DNA of 64,000 nucleotides from Polytrichum commune (Eukaryota > Streptophyta > Polytrichopsida > Polytrichales > Polytrichaceae): NCBI GenBank assembly GCA_950295325.1, contig OX485803.1, positions 76,151,554 through 76,215,553 on the forward strand, read 5' to 3'. Under the pieces are notes generated by a model. It saw nothing but the letters and a program-made list of their open reading frames with translations, ran no database searches and was not told where the DNA came from. This document shows positions 12,390 through 23,395 of the stretch, piece after piece. A program made the translations under genes and the position numbers. The stretch's first letter is position 1. Every line of letters begins with the position of its first letter.

Positions 12390-13045
12390 TGAAAATTTAT
12401 GGACGCGCGTCCATAAACCTTAAACCTCCGGGCGCATTAATCCTTTCTTGCCTTGATCGTTTACGGGTTTAGTGGTAATAATGACGTCCAGAGAGATTTA
12501 CGGACGCGCTTCCGTAAACCTGCAAACCTCTTGTGCCATAATTTCGACCATGTGCCATATAGAATATTACATTGAGACTGTACGGTCAATGGAGGTATAA
12601 GATCCTTAAATCCTAAACTTACATCACCCTATGTGTCATAGTATAATATTTTGACATTGATAAAACACAGTAGGAAGCGCGTATGTTAACCTCTTCAAAT
12701 GCATAATCGTCAGGCCTGGGTATACGTGTCCGTGGCACATGGACATCTTGGTTCCCTAAACCTCTGTGTGTCTTGGACACCACTGACTTTTGACATTGGG
12801 ATGTTTGCGGACGCGCGTCCGTATACCTATTTTGTATAGTTTGCGAAACCATTTGCGCATGTTACTGACCTCTTTGAGCACGAAGAGTTTTACGGGTGCG
12901 CGTCCATAAACATGTCATGTTTTTGTTGTCTGGACCTGTCCGCCGACTATGAACAAATAAAGGAATTTGTATACGCGTGTGCTTGCACTAATAATGTTGT
13001 TATATGGAAGTATACGAACGCGCGTTCGTATATCAATGTGTCTTT
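12390..13045. repeat. Dispersed GGACG-type palindromes upstream of the DUF7869-like gene
   Basis: Single palindromes lie at about 12398-12420, 12500-12522, 12804-12826 and 12890-12912, and one ACGAACG-type copy at about 13012-13034. Spacers are unrelated to each other. This is probably the leader region of the gene that begins at about 13.1 kb. Confidence 0.75.
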
Positions 13046-13113
13046 GTTTCCAGGCCATGAAATCCATTATTGTTCACATTGTGTTTCATTGACAATAAGC
13101 ATTATGACTATCC

Positions 13114-16100
13114 ATGACATTTATTGAATGGGATATTTTGACATACTCTTCATTTGGATCACTTGTAGTGGCCATGGATTCCAACGTCGGTGATAGTGCA
13201 TTTGAGTTCTCTTCGGAATCGTCAAGCTATGGTAGCGAATTTGAAGGTGTCATGGAACGGGAAACTACAATTGATGTCGCAAATGCAGAGGATGATTTCA
13301 TACCACCATGTGAGGGTTATTCGCGGGAACAGTGGATTGATCTTGATGTTGTCCTAGTCAATGGATGTGGCGTCCCCGTGGCCGATGGTGTTTGTCGGAA
13401 CTCGAATCCTACGGATTGTATTGATGCAAATCCCCTTGGGGAGGAAGATGTTGGGGTGTGCATTTTGAACTCCTTGAATCCTTTAGAAGTACCTCCTGGT
13501 TGGAGATTCTCTCTTCGTCGATGGCCGTTGCGAAGTGTTCTTCACGATGGTGTGAACTTGTGGAATCATGCCCGTCGTTTTGAGGAAATACAAAAGGATT
13601 TGTTCGCCACAATGCGTCCTAGACAAGGTCGGCGTAAATATGATTCCGTTCGCGTGCCCCGTGAACCCACGCAACGTCGTCGAGATCTAACATTGGGAGA
13701 CACATCTATTAGGTCCGTAGCAACAAAGGATTGTTGTGCAAAGAGGTGTTGCCAACTATTTCCCCGTGACAAAATCAAATCTTTGAGACAAGAGATGTGG
13801 CTTGCGGACTTTCGTATGCGATCTGCAAAGAAACTTGAAGTCCATCGCAACATGCACTTTGATGCCGAAGGTCGTAAGGTTGTGACCTTGGAAAATATAG
13901 AGGTATGTTGCACGGCATGGTACATTATACATGCTATTTCAAAGGCAGATTTTTATAGGTTCCGGAACTACTCGCTGCAAGGACGGCGTTCTCGGTTCCA
14001 TGGCAACTCTGGTACAAAGAAGCCCAGGGAGGTAACACTCCAAGCGGCTGCAACACTATCAACCATCATTATGCCATTAGCGGATGCGATGCCACACAAG
14101 ACACGGACTCTGCCGTCGGGGGAAAATGTTGTCTAGATGGTTTTGCCTACAGGGACAAAATGGAAGAACATACTTATGGATGTTAATGAGGTTGGCGAAA
14201 AGGCTGGATGTGGGCCGATTTCGTTGTCAAAATTGAGTGTGATCAAGAATCAACAATTTGCAGAGTACATTACGAAGAGGCCTGGGGATAAGTTTGCTAG
14301 GTGTTCTGCTTGTGAGAAATATAAGGGCCTTCGAGATGCACATCCAATAGGGACTGAGTCGCACAATAGACATCAACGAAAATACATTGAGCATGTCAAC
14401 AACTAGGAGGCACACCGTCAAGACTACTACAAGAATCGCGCATTATCGATAATGAGGCCGAATGAGGTTTTGACAATCATTAATGACAAAATGGACCATG
14501 CGAAGACTGCGTGCCCTTGTTATGCACGGAAAATAAAGGCTATAGATGGATATTTCAAGCTCCCAATATCTGTCACAGGTTCGTTGGTTTTCACATTTTT
14601 TTTGCGCACCCACATACTCATTATGAAGAGTTACGGATGTACGTCCGTAAATGTTTGTTCATTTTCTTGGCCTGCTTGCGAAAAAATTGAATTTCCTTAT
14701 CATATATGATATTAGAATGTACTTCTCATTTGTATGTCTTAATTCAGGTATGATTGCACATGGCCATGTGGACGTCAAGTATGCACATTATGGCTTGGAT
14801 TTCTATCCAGGCGACGCCAATCATACCGTAGGGTCTTTTGTAAAACTTCTACGAGATCTTGAGAGTCCGCCAACATCATCCTCCCGCGCTCTTTTTGTTG
14901 GATGTGGAACAACACCGATTTATGAGGCTGTGCTAGAGGGGAAAGAAGTTTGTCTATCGTCACTGCAAGAACCGCCTGAACAAACCGTTCTTGCTAAACC
15001 TTTGCCTCCAACTCTACATGTGCAACTGGACAATTGTGCCAAAGACAACAAATGTCGATACGTGTTTTGTTTTTGGTCATTGCTCGTAGCCAAGGGCATT
15101 TTCAAAGAAGTGTTTGTGTCTTTTTTGATGGTTGGCCACACGCATGATGACATTGACGCTTCATTTGGACGTTGGAGTATGAAGTTGCACGAGGAGGATT
15201 TTCCGACGATTCCTCTTCTCATGAAATCATACATGGATTTGGATAATGTGCCAGTCATCCCGCATTTGATTGAAGAAGTGCCCGATTTCAAAGCGTTTAT
15301 CAAACCATTCATTCTTAAGGGAGGTGACCGCTTAGTGGGCCATACCAAGGCTCAACAATTCCGATTCTATATGCGTGATGATGGTCTGCCGGCCATGCAA
15401 TTCAAAGTTTTGTGCACTTCCCCGGATTGGGGTCCAGAAGAAGGGATACTCGTCTGGCGCCAAAACAAAGAGGGCAAATGTATGCTACCTGATGGGGAGC
15501 CGAAGCCTTGCAAACCCAACCCCATGAGGAATGGACCAGAAATCATCAAAGGTATATCCGGATTCATCCAATATTGGAAAGAATTGTGCGAGGAAGACAT
15601 CACAAGGCGTGTTCGGGATACCCACGAACCATTGATTACGTACTGGGATCGCATTCGCTCAGCATTGCTAGCACCCGATGTCGAAACACATTCATGTTTG
15701 ACACAAGGTTTTTGGCCACAAAGCCGAGTGACAATCGTGGAATCTGAGGCCATGTTCTTCGACAATGGGGACATCCGTGAAGAGTTCGTAGTGGACGACC
15801 ATTATGTTGGCCCAGCTCGTAATCGTCCGGCTCCATCATTTCGTGTGGCTGTTGATTGCTACGAAGGGTATATGATCCTCGTACGTCCTGGAGATGAGGA
15901 GCACCCTAAACCGATTTGGTTGGTAAAAGCATTGTCATCACCAAATTTTGTTCCAACTAGCCCAAATTTTCATCAAATTGAGGTGGAATATTGCCGTCCC
16001 AGCACCAAAGATCAAAATGTGCTCCGCACATATTTAGGGTGGGACACCAAAAAAGGTTTCAAATGGACAATGGACTCAGCATACGAACCAATATGGATAA

Positions 16101-16282
16101 ACACAGATACCATACTTTGTGCTTGGAAACCACGCAAAGGTTCCAAATCAGAGACAATGACCATTCCCCAAAAACATATAGATTTTGCCAAAGACAATTT
16201 GGCACGTATTGCTGCTGCAGAAAACGATGTCGAGAATGGAAATGAAGCTGAAGATGAAGCTGAAGATGAAGAGGGAGAATGA
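13114..16282 (+). CDS. DUF7869-like, DDE-transposase-like protein with two in-frame TAG codons
   Basis: Exon 1 runs to 14578 and exon 2 covers 14748-16282; the 169-nt intron is GT-AG, phase 1, and the frame is kept across it. I favour the ATG at 13174 (context GCCATGG, just after a possible acceptor at 13168). The protein is about 980-1000 codons. An acidic N-terminus is followed by a Cys-rich segment (CCAKRCCQLF) with the 'AWYIIHAISKADFYRF' region typical of this transposon protein family. Then come a CxxC zinc-like motif, NDKMDHAK, LDNCAKDNK and VGHTHDDIDASFG. These are the usual motifs of DUF7869-type integrase/transposase-like proteins, and the aspartates could form a DDE/DDD site (inference). 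The C-terminus has a small SH3-like looking module and an acidic EDEAEDEE tail. Two TAG codons, 14134-14136 and 14404-14406, break an otherwise open frame, so it is either a recent pseudogene or read through. Confidence 0.8.
14579..14747 (+). other. Phase-1 intron carrying a palindrome
   Basis: Donor CACAG|GTTCGT, acceptor TTAATTCAG|GTATG. Splicing joins 'ISVTG' to 'MIAHGHV' in frame. A GGACG-family palindrome ('TTACGGATGTACGTCCGTAA') lies at about 14632-14651. Confidence 0.8.
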
Positions 16283-16935
16283 TATTGACGTAGGGTTGGA
16301 CCACAACTATTTGAAATGTGTCTTGGTTTTTCATGAAATATATGACATTGGGGTCGAATACTATATTAGACACATTTTATAGCAATTTTATAGATTACAA
16401 TTATATATCATGATTGTATTGATTTACGGATGTGGAATCCAACTTCACATGCGCTATCAAATGTTTTTTATATGTTTGTGTTTACGGATGTGGAGTCCAA
16501 ACTATATAATTATATTGCAGATGCATTTTCTTATACACACTGTCAAATTATTTTAATATTGTTGCGTTTGGGATGTGCCGTTCAATTCACCCACAATTGG
16601 CTAAGATGTTATGTTTGGGATACGCATCCAAGAGTCCCTAGATATAAAATCAGATGGCTATTTATAGATTCGTTAATTTTGTTCAATACAAAATAAAAAA
16701 TAAAAAATATTTGTGAATTTGTGACATTGGAATATTGTGTTGGCGTAGTTTTGATTATACCCCAAATAATTACTATATTTAGAAACATATATATTCATCA
16801 CATATGGATCTTTCGAACATTATGTTGCCATTGTTCCCCATGTTCCCTACGTTCACAATATTCGCATCCGAAACTACGGGTCCAATTTATTTTGAGACTT
16901 TCCAAAGTCTCCAATTAACAAATATAGTGTTCCTT
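16283..16935 (+). mobile_element. 3' flank of element B with shared terminal block
   Basis: AT-rich untranslated sequence after the DUF7869-like gene, with an internal repeat 'TTTACGGATGTGGA' (16432 and 16480). It ends with 'AAAGTCTCCAATTAACAAAT' and 'ATAGTGTT' at about 16902-16932. The same block ends elements A (9952-9983) and C (25637-25667). I take it as the probable right end of element B. Confidence 0.5.
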
Positions 16936-16954
16936 GCCAATTTTAGAGCCTCAT

Positions 16955-17470
16955 TGTGAATGTTGTTTTGTTGTGTTGTCAGAACCTTGAGAATAGGAAA
17001 GCTTGAGAGTAGGAAAGGTTGAGAGGTTGAGAGTTATAGAAAGGTTGAGAGGTTGAGAGTTATAGAAAGCTTGAGAGGTTTAGAGTTTTAGAAAGCTTGA
17101 GAGGTTGAGAGTTATAGAAAGCTTGAGAGGTTTAGAGTTTTAGAAAGCTTGAGAGGTTGAGAGTTATAGAAAGCTTGAGAGGTAGAGAGTTTTAGAAAGC
17201 TTGAGAGGTTTAGAGTTTTAGAAAGCTTGAGAGCTTGAGTTTTAGAAAGCTTGAGTTTTAGAAAGCTTGAGAGCTTGAGTTTGAGGTTGAGAGGTTGAGA
17301 GTTTCAGAAAGGTTGAGAGCTTGAGAGCTTGAGAGCTTCAGAAAGCTTGAGTTTTGTGAAGCTTGTGAGTTGTGTACATCAGGGTTTGTGTAGGATTTGC
17401 ATATAAGTTGTGAAGGCTTGAGAGTGTGACAAAGTGAAGGCAGGAGGATTTGTGTGCAACAATTCAATGT
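16955..17470 (+). repeat. GA-rich tandem repeat leader of element C
   Basis: Some 15-20 imperfect copies of 'AGAAAGCTTGAGAGGTT' run from 16990 to 17360, a strongly purine-biased strand. The leader of element A at 5170-5300 is a shorter, more diverged version of the same sequence. The match continues 3' without the repeats as far as about 17715. Confidence 0.85.
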
Positions 17471-17682
17471 GAGTACAAGTTTCCTTTACAAATCACTCCT
17501 TCACAATCTGAAATTGTTGTTTGATGAATTCCTTGTGATTTGTTTTCTGCATTATGAGGTATGTCATGTTTTGTATGAAATAACACTTTCCTCTTCATTC
17601 TGAACTATCAATCATTGACTCGCAATTTTGTTCTGATTCCATTTTTCACTTGTGTTTCATCAATCTGATCACGAGTTGCAGG
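17471..17682 (+). other. Possible intron in the 5' leader of element C
   Basis: 'TTCAATGTGAGTAC' gives a good donor (GTGAGT) at about 17470, and 'GATCACGAGTTGCAG' a good acceptor at about 17681. The acceptor position is conserved in element A ('TTCACTTGCAG' at about 5647); the donor is weaker there. Confidence 0.4.
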
Positions 17683-17809
17683 ATCATGAACAATGCCAGA
17701 TTGCAACATTCATACCAACATTCATACGTATATGTACATATACGTATACGTATATGTACGGATATATATATACATAAATAAATATACCATTTCCTAATCC
17801 CAGATGACC

Positions 17810-18400
17810 ACATTTACGAACGTTCGTTCGTAAATGTGGCGTGAATACATGCCTTACCCCACAAACATATACGAATGTGCGTTCGTAAATACGCACCTCA
17901 CCCTCCATTTTTACGAACGCACGTTCGTATATTCGTCTATACCCTGTACATCAGAAAATCCTCAAATCCAATTACACATACAAAAATACGAACGAACGTT
18001 CGTAATCACAAACTATAACAATATACCAAACCCTTCATGGTAATTGTCTGCATTTCCAAGTAGCATTATTTACGAACGCACGTTCGTAAATAAGAACTAA
18101 AATATTAATTCACCTATTTAGAAGATGCTCATGGAAATTCGAACAACCCTCGTGGAAATTAGATAACCCTGGACAACTCGTGGACTTGTTTAGAAACAAT
18201 ACGAACGCACGTTCGTAAACTTGTGTCAAATACACCTTAGCAACCACATTCTTTACGAACGATCGTTCGTAAATGAAATCAGCGAAGACATCATTACAAC
18301 TTCTCACGGGTATCCATAGCCAGAGTTCAATGATTAGTGTATATGATTTGCTTTGTCAATTACGAACACTCGTTCGTAAACACAATACTAAATGTTTATG
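17810..18400. repeat. Eight palindromes in the leader of the ParB-like gene
   Basis: ACGAACGNNCGTTCGT-type palindromes lie near 17817, 17868, 17910, 17985, 18069, 18199, 18252 and 18360. Centres vary (TT, TG, CA, AA, CA, CA, AT, and an AC/TC variant) while the arms barely change. They end just before a splice acceptor that abuts the ATG at 18411. Confidence 0.9.
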
Positions 18401-18410
18401 TGCTCTGCAG

Positions 18411-21400
18411 ATGGCCAGACCGAGCAGAAGCGCCATTGAGATGTTCGCAGTGCAGATAGATCAACTACCAGAGTCAGTGTCCGACCCCAACGGAAACGAT
18501 AATTATGTCCCCAAGGAGGACTTCATAGGGGAATGGACGGCACTGCCAGAGAAGACATCAGACGGTCTTTTCTGTCTTCGCTTCACATACGAGCTGGAAA
18601 CGACGCCGGACCAGCCAGAGCAATGGGTGCAGATGAAGACTTGGGAAGTAGAATCAATTGAGGCACAAGGAGATTATGTGATTCTAGACATGAAAAACAA
18701 GAAGGATCACATTAACCTATTGTTAGAGTACAGGAGACATAGTTTCTCCTACACATACGCGGAAAATAACGTAGTGGCTGATGCCAAACACTTCCTCAAG
18801 GACCTCTTCACGAAGTACGCCCTGAGCTCGTAGTGGACAGCAAGGAAGTTGGCCGCGCTCTCCTTGAATATCTCCAAGTACAATAGCGCGGTCGCGGAAG
18901 CCAACAAGAAGAAGAAGAGCCCACGGAAACCATCCGCATCCGGGGCAGGAGGATCGAGAAGTGCACCCAAGCCGGTGCCTTCCGCGAGCAGGGTGACGGA
19001 GGGTCCCAGCCGTCATTCCACGCCATCGAAGAGGTCCCGGGACGAAATGGAGAGGTCTGGGGTAACAGAGGGCGCTGAGGTGAGCTCTCCTCCCGTGATG
19101 CCAACCCCTTTAAAGAAGGGTGAGAATCCAGATGCGGTGAAGGCAACGAAGATCCTACGAGATTTCAATAATTACTCGAAGGATTGCTGGCCCATGGGGC
19201 GCCACTTCACGTTCAACGTGGACTGCTTCAAGTGCGAAAAGTCACCCAACAAGTGGGTGGTAAGGTCTCGCGAGAGCGGTGGGGTGAAGTGGCAGATAAA
19301 CAACCTCATGAATAACGTCAAGTGGGATAGACAGACAGTCTGCGTCATGTCCAAGGGGCTGACATCCCGACCGACAGAGGTGGATTGGCCGCGAATCCAG
19401 AATGGAGAATTCTGGATTATAGATGGTCAGCACAGCTTGGAGGCGTCGCAACAGATCCTCAAGGACGACAACTTCCAGCACGAGCTAAAGGCTGACCTGC
19501 GGTACTGGAAGGCGTTCTTGGTCTGGTCGGACGATTGGGACAAGCTGCGCAAGATTTCAACCTTCCTGAACTCGGGGAACAAAATCAAGGCGTTCGAGGC
19601 TTCGTGGGCGGCTAACATAGTGGCTGCCAGAGACGTCTGGGTGGCACACGGATGCCCACCAAAGGAAAGGGAGAACGCCAAGAACCAGTCTCCCCAATGG
19701 AAGGTGAGTTTACGAACGAACGTTCGTAAAGTGTTAGATTCATGAAAACTTCAATTACATACTCAATTTACGAACGTGCGTTCGTATTATGTGCAACACT
19801 GACATCTTGTTTTGTGCAGGCATTTTGCGACGCGATGGTAGACAAGTTCTCTTCCATCGATATGAAGTCCACCACCACCAAGTCAGTGCTTGAGCTGAAG
19901 GGTGAGCTCAGACTGATCTGCTGCAACAGGGACACCTGGGACTTGTGGACACAGTTTTTTGATGCACACAGCTCGGGCGATTTGGTCAATCCCGACACCG
20001 AGGAGAAGTACAGCACGGAGAAAACCGGTGAGGCGTCCCCACTACTGAGGGAGTTCTTTAGACACCTCCAGGGATTGACGGAGTCAGAGCTGAAGAGGTG
20101 TGCGATTCATGTTCTTGGGAACACCGTGGGAAGAAACCTTCCCTATCCCAAGATCTTTTTGAAGAGGCCAAAGCACAAGCCCGGCACGTACTCTATCAAG
20201 GAGTGGTGTGACCACCGGAAGCTGAAGACTGCTGCCATGAGAGAATTGAGCGTACTCGCACCAGAGTACAAAATCTTTGAAGTCGACGGCGACATCAACT
20301 GGCCGCAATGGCAATTGTTAAAGGTCGACTACAACATCAACGGAGCCTCCATGCGCAGTCTGGTCAAGGAGCACGCCTCGGTTTTGAAGTTGAAGGGGAA
20401 CAAAAGGACTAAGAAAACCGACACGGATCCCCACGAGGTAATGTTGTACATACAATTTTTGGAGAGGAAGAGGAACGCCACATTCGAAGGGGTGGCAAGG
20501 TTTTGCGTGATGACCTCCGGCGTGGAGAGGGTCACATTTTCCAAGTGGGACGGCACCATAAGCAGGGCCGAGGTGAGGGAGGATCGACGGGGTTGCCCTT
20601 TTGCCCTGATCGATTTCAGGGGGATCCCGGGTGCGTCAAGGCAGGGGGGGAAGGACATTCCCTTCTACAACCCCTTCATGGCCAAGTTCATGGAGTTCAA
20701 ATCGCCGGCCATGAGGGAGCCACACGTTTGGCTGTGGATAGTCGAACAGGAGAAGCTGTCGGTCGTCACAGAGCTGTACGAGCAGAATATCAAATTCGAG
20801 TACAGCATCTTCCACAGCACGTACGTGCCAGCGAAGACGAAGGGGATCGTGGCCATCAACGAGGCCAGGGGCAACAAGCAAGTGGGAGCGGTCAGCCTGA
20901 TTTTCTTGACGTACAATGAGCTTAGGGATGGGCGACCGCCTATCAAGGCGAACAACACGTTCAAGAAAATCTACAGCATCCCGCATCCCCCTCCCAAGGA
21001 TCTGCTGCAAGAGACCCTCTACACCATCTTCCCCGCCATGGAACTCAGGATGGAGTTCTACGTCTCTATATTGCAGAGTCTGGTTATAAGTGGAGAGACG
21101 GTATACAACGTATGTGGAGGCTCCAAATTCATGTATGCGGCCATGGTAAGTTGTCCAGACTCCATTTACGAACGCTCGTTCGTAAAGTTAACCAACTTCT
21201 CAACGCATTGTTTCAAAGTCGCTGCACGTGACGCATTGATGTTTACGAACGCTCGTTCGTAAACATAACCCCCTTCGTAATGTAATGCTTGAAACTCGTT
21301 GCACGCCACGCTTTGATGTTTACGAACGTGCGTTCGTATTTTCTGACCTTATTGCTCTCTTCTCACAGATGATGGGTCTCGTAGTCAACACCTTCGTTGA

Positions 21401-22772
21401 CGCTATCGACGAAGAAGACTTCAAGATCCACCGTGCGAAGGCGTCGACGATGGACCTCAAGGACATGTCTGTCCCAAGGATGGACTTCAGTATGCCCGCC
21501 GACGAGGGCATACCACTCCACGATTCAGAGGACGACGAGCCCGCCCCCTCCGCCAACGTGGACGCCATTCTGCAGTCCTTCGACGTACCCCCGCTTCGGA
21601 TCTTGCCGCCAACGACAGATCTTCCCGACCCTCAAGGGACTCCGGGTGGCTATACAGGATCATCCGCGGGGACAACCCTGGACCTCCTCCCCGCGCGAAC
21701 GTCTCTTGCGGAGCCTTTCGGAACGCCAGGCGGATGCTCGACGTCACAGTCTCCAAGGCCCGCCGTGGTTCCGAAGATGGAAACCCTGGACATCCTCGGC
21801 CAACGCTCGCGTCCATCTTTGGACCTCTTCCGCAACACGAGGAGGAGGATGAAGAAGACTCCCTACGTGGAGTTGCCGCCGGGAGCAATCATCGAGGTCT
21901 CCGACGAGGACGAGGGGGACATGGACATCATGGCCGAGCTTGGGGTGGACTACGACAAGAACAAGCGGGTGAAGGAGGAGGCGCTTACCGTCTCTGAGCT
22001 CAACGCCAAGCTGGAGGCGAAGATGAAGGAGGAGATGGCTGCAGCCCAGGAGGAGAGCGCCAAGCATCTGGCCAGGCTGCAAGAGCAGCTGAGGGAATCA
22101 GCGGCCAAAACTGACGCCATCTTCGAGATGCTCAGAAACATGCAGAGCTTCTCTGCGCCGGTCCAGCAACCTTACCCCTTCCCCCCTGGAGGATACCCCT
22201 CACAGCCCCCACCTCCAGTCATGTACCAAGGAGGGCCTTCCCACCAAACAACGCCACACCCAACGCCGGCGGGAAGTCCATTGCCCCCGGAGGTGACGGC
22301 GACCGCCTCAACCTCCCACGATGCAATCACGGCGGCGCTAAGGGAGGATGAAGATTTACGAACGCGCGTTCGTGAATCTTCAGGTCCGGCAGTCCTCACC
22401 CCTCCCCCTTCAAGGGTAGGACTGCCCACAGACACGGACACGACCTCTTTCACCGTCGTCCCAAGGGTTGTAGATAGGAGGGGCGATGACACTGCGCAAC
22501 ACACTGACATGGTCATTGTGGAGGAAACGCAGGGGAGCCCCAATGACTCGGCAGGTCCGCGTGGGATGGTCGTGGAGAGCCCTGAACAGGAACGACATCC
22601 ATCCGCGCACATGGAGGATGTCCGCATGGAGAGACTCGACCTGGGCGGGGACGACGACGTGGAGCTCATCCAACAGACCCAGTCGTCTCAGGCGGAGCGT
22701 CCGGCGGAGGTCATGGATCCAGAGGCTGCTGCCCCAATGGATATTACGAACGCGCGTTCGTTAACCAAAGAG
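18411..22772 (+). CDS. ParB/DGQHR-like protein, exons 1-3 of a larger gene
   Basis: Exons 18411-19703, 19820-21145 and 21369-22772; both introns are GT-AG and phase 0. The ATG follows an acceptor (CTCTGCAG|ATGG). Exon 1 has a Lys/Pro/Ser-rich linker and then, around residue 338, WIIDGQHSLEAS, the signature of ParB/DGQHR-type nucleotide-binding or nuclease folds, followed by a 'STFLNSGNK' segment also typical of that group. Exon 2 (about 442 codons) is a well-formed globular region I do not recognise. Exon 3 is Pro/Ser-rich with a coiled coil (about 22000-22150, Glu/Ala/Lys heptads). A single TAG at 18831-18833 interrupts the frame, which continues on both sides. Exons are clearly richer in G+C than the flanks. 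Exon 3 probably splices on to the phosphatase exon at 23396; if not spliced it ends at 22785-22787. Confidence 0.75.
19704..19819 (+). other. Phase-0 intron with two palindromes
   Basis: Donor AAG|GTGAGT, acceptor TTTTGTGCAG|GCA; 116 nt. Palindromes start 5 nt after the donor (about 19709-19730) and at about 19769-19787, so most of the intron could fold into two hairpins. Confidence 0.85.
21146..21368 (+). other. Phase-0 intron with three palindromes
   Basis: Donor ATG|GTAAGT, acceptor CTTCTCACAG|ATG; 223 nt. Palindromes at about 21164, 21240 and 21318. Two neighbouring palindromes share the flank 'ACGCATTGATG' / 'ACGCTTTGATG', so one arose by local duplication. Confidence 0.85.
22350..22382. 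repeat. 32-bp palindrome inserted in coding sequence
   Basis: GAAGATT...AATCTTC flanks the standard 18-bp core, making a near-perfect 32-bp palindrome within exon 3. It is translated in frame as DLRTRVRES in the Pro-rich tail and breaks no domain. Confidence 0.85.
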
Positions 22773-23395
22773 GTAAATCATCTCTGAGAATGCCAAATGT
22801 TTTACGAACGCGCGTTCGTAACATCACTAACCCCCGCGTTGTGTTCTTGGCGCTTCAACTCCATCGACATCACGTTGCCCGCGCGCGCCTTTTTCTACGT
22901 GATCCCTTGGGCCGATCAATTTTGTAGGACACTGAATTTTTTCCTTAGGAAATTTTGATAGATTATCACGCGAGACAATTGTACATATTCACCGAATTAA
23001 TATATGAGCAGACGATCTCTGCTCGCATCACCACAACTTATTGCATATTCTCGCGTCTTGTGTTGTCTGTGCTCTTGCGCGTCTTTGCATTCCTTGCATA
23101 CACACCTCACTCACGAACGCTCGTTCGTAAAACTGTGCGACCCCCTCTCGACTTCCTTCGCGAACGAGCGTTCGTATATGTATGCATCCGCGCTCACGAA
23201 CGAGCGTTCGTAAATGATGCGCACCGCCCCCGCAGCCTTCATTCACGAACGCTCGTTCGCAATTGTGCCCTTGTGCATATTTCCTTGAACCCTCCTTACT
23301 TCCTCCTCTTTTCCCATAATGCATCGTCTTTATTTTGAACGCAAAAATTTCATTATTGGATCATAGAATTAAACTAGTCGCGTTGTTCATCACAG
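22773..23395 (+). other. Phase-0 intron with five palindromes
   Basis: Donor AAAGAG|GTAAAT, acceptor TTCATCACAG|GAC; 623 nt. Palindromes lie at about 22800, 23113, 23158, 23191 and 23245. It links the ParB-like exon 3 to the phosphatase exon without changing frame. A stop follows within 15 nt if it is not spliced. Confidence 0.65.

Noticed and set aside
20503-20919. Open frame in a second frame inside the ParB-like exon 2
   Set aside because: A shadow of the GC-rich real exon; several such shadows occur on both strands from 20.3 to 24.9 kb.
18411-22772. Bacterial plasmid or contaminant origin because of the ParB-like domain
   Set aside because: The gene has GT-AG introns with matching phases, diverged element copies occur beside plant-type transposons, and the flanks are continuous with eukaryotic repeat DNA.
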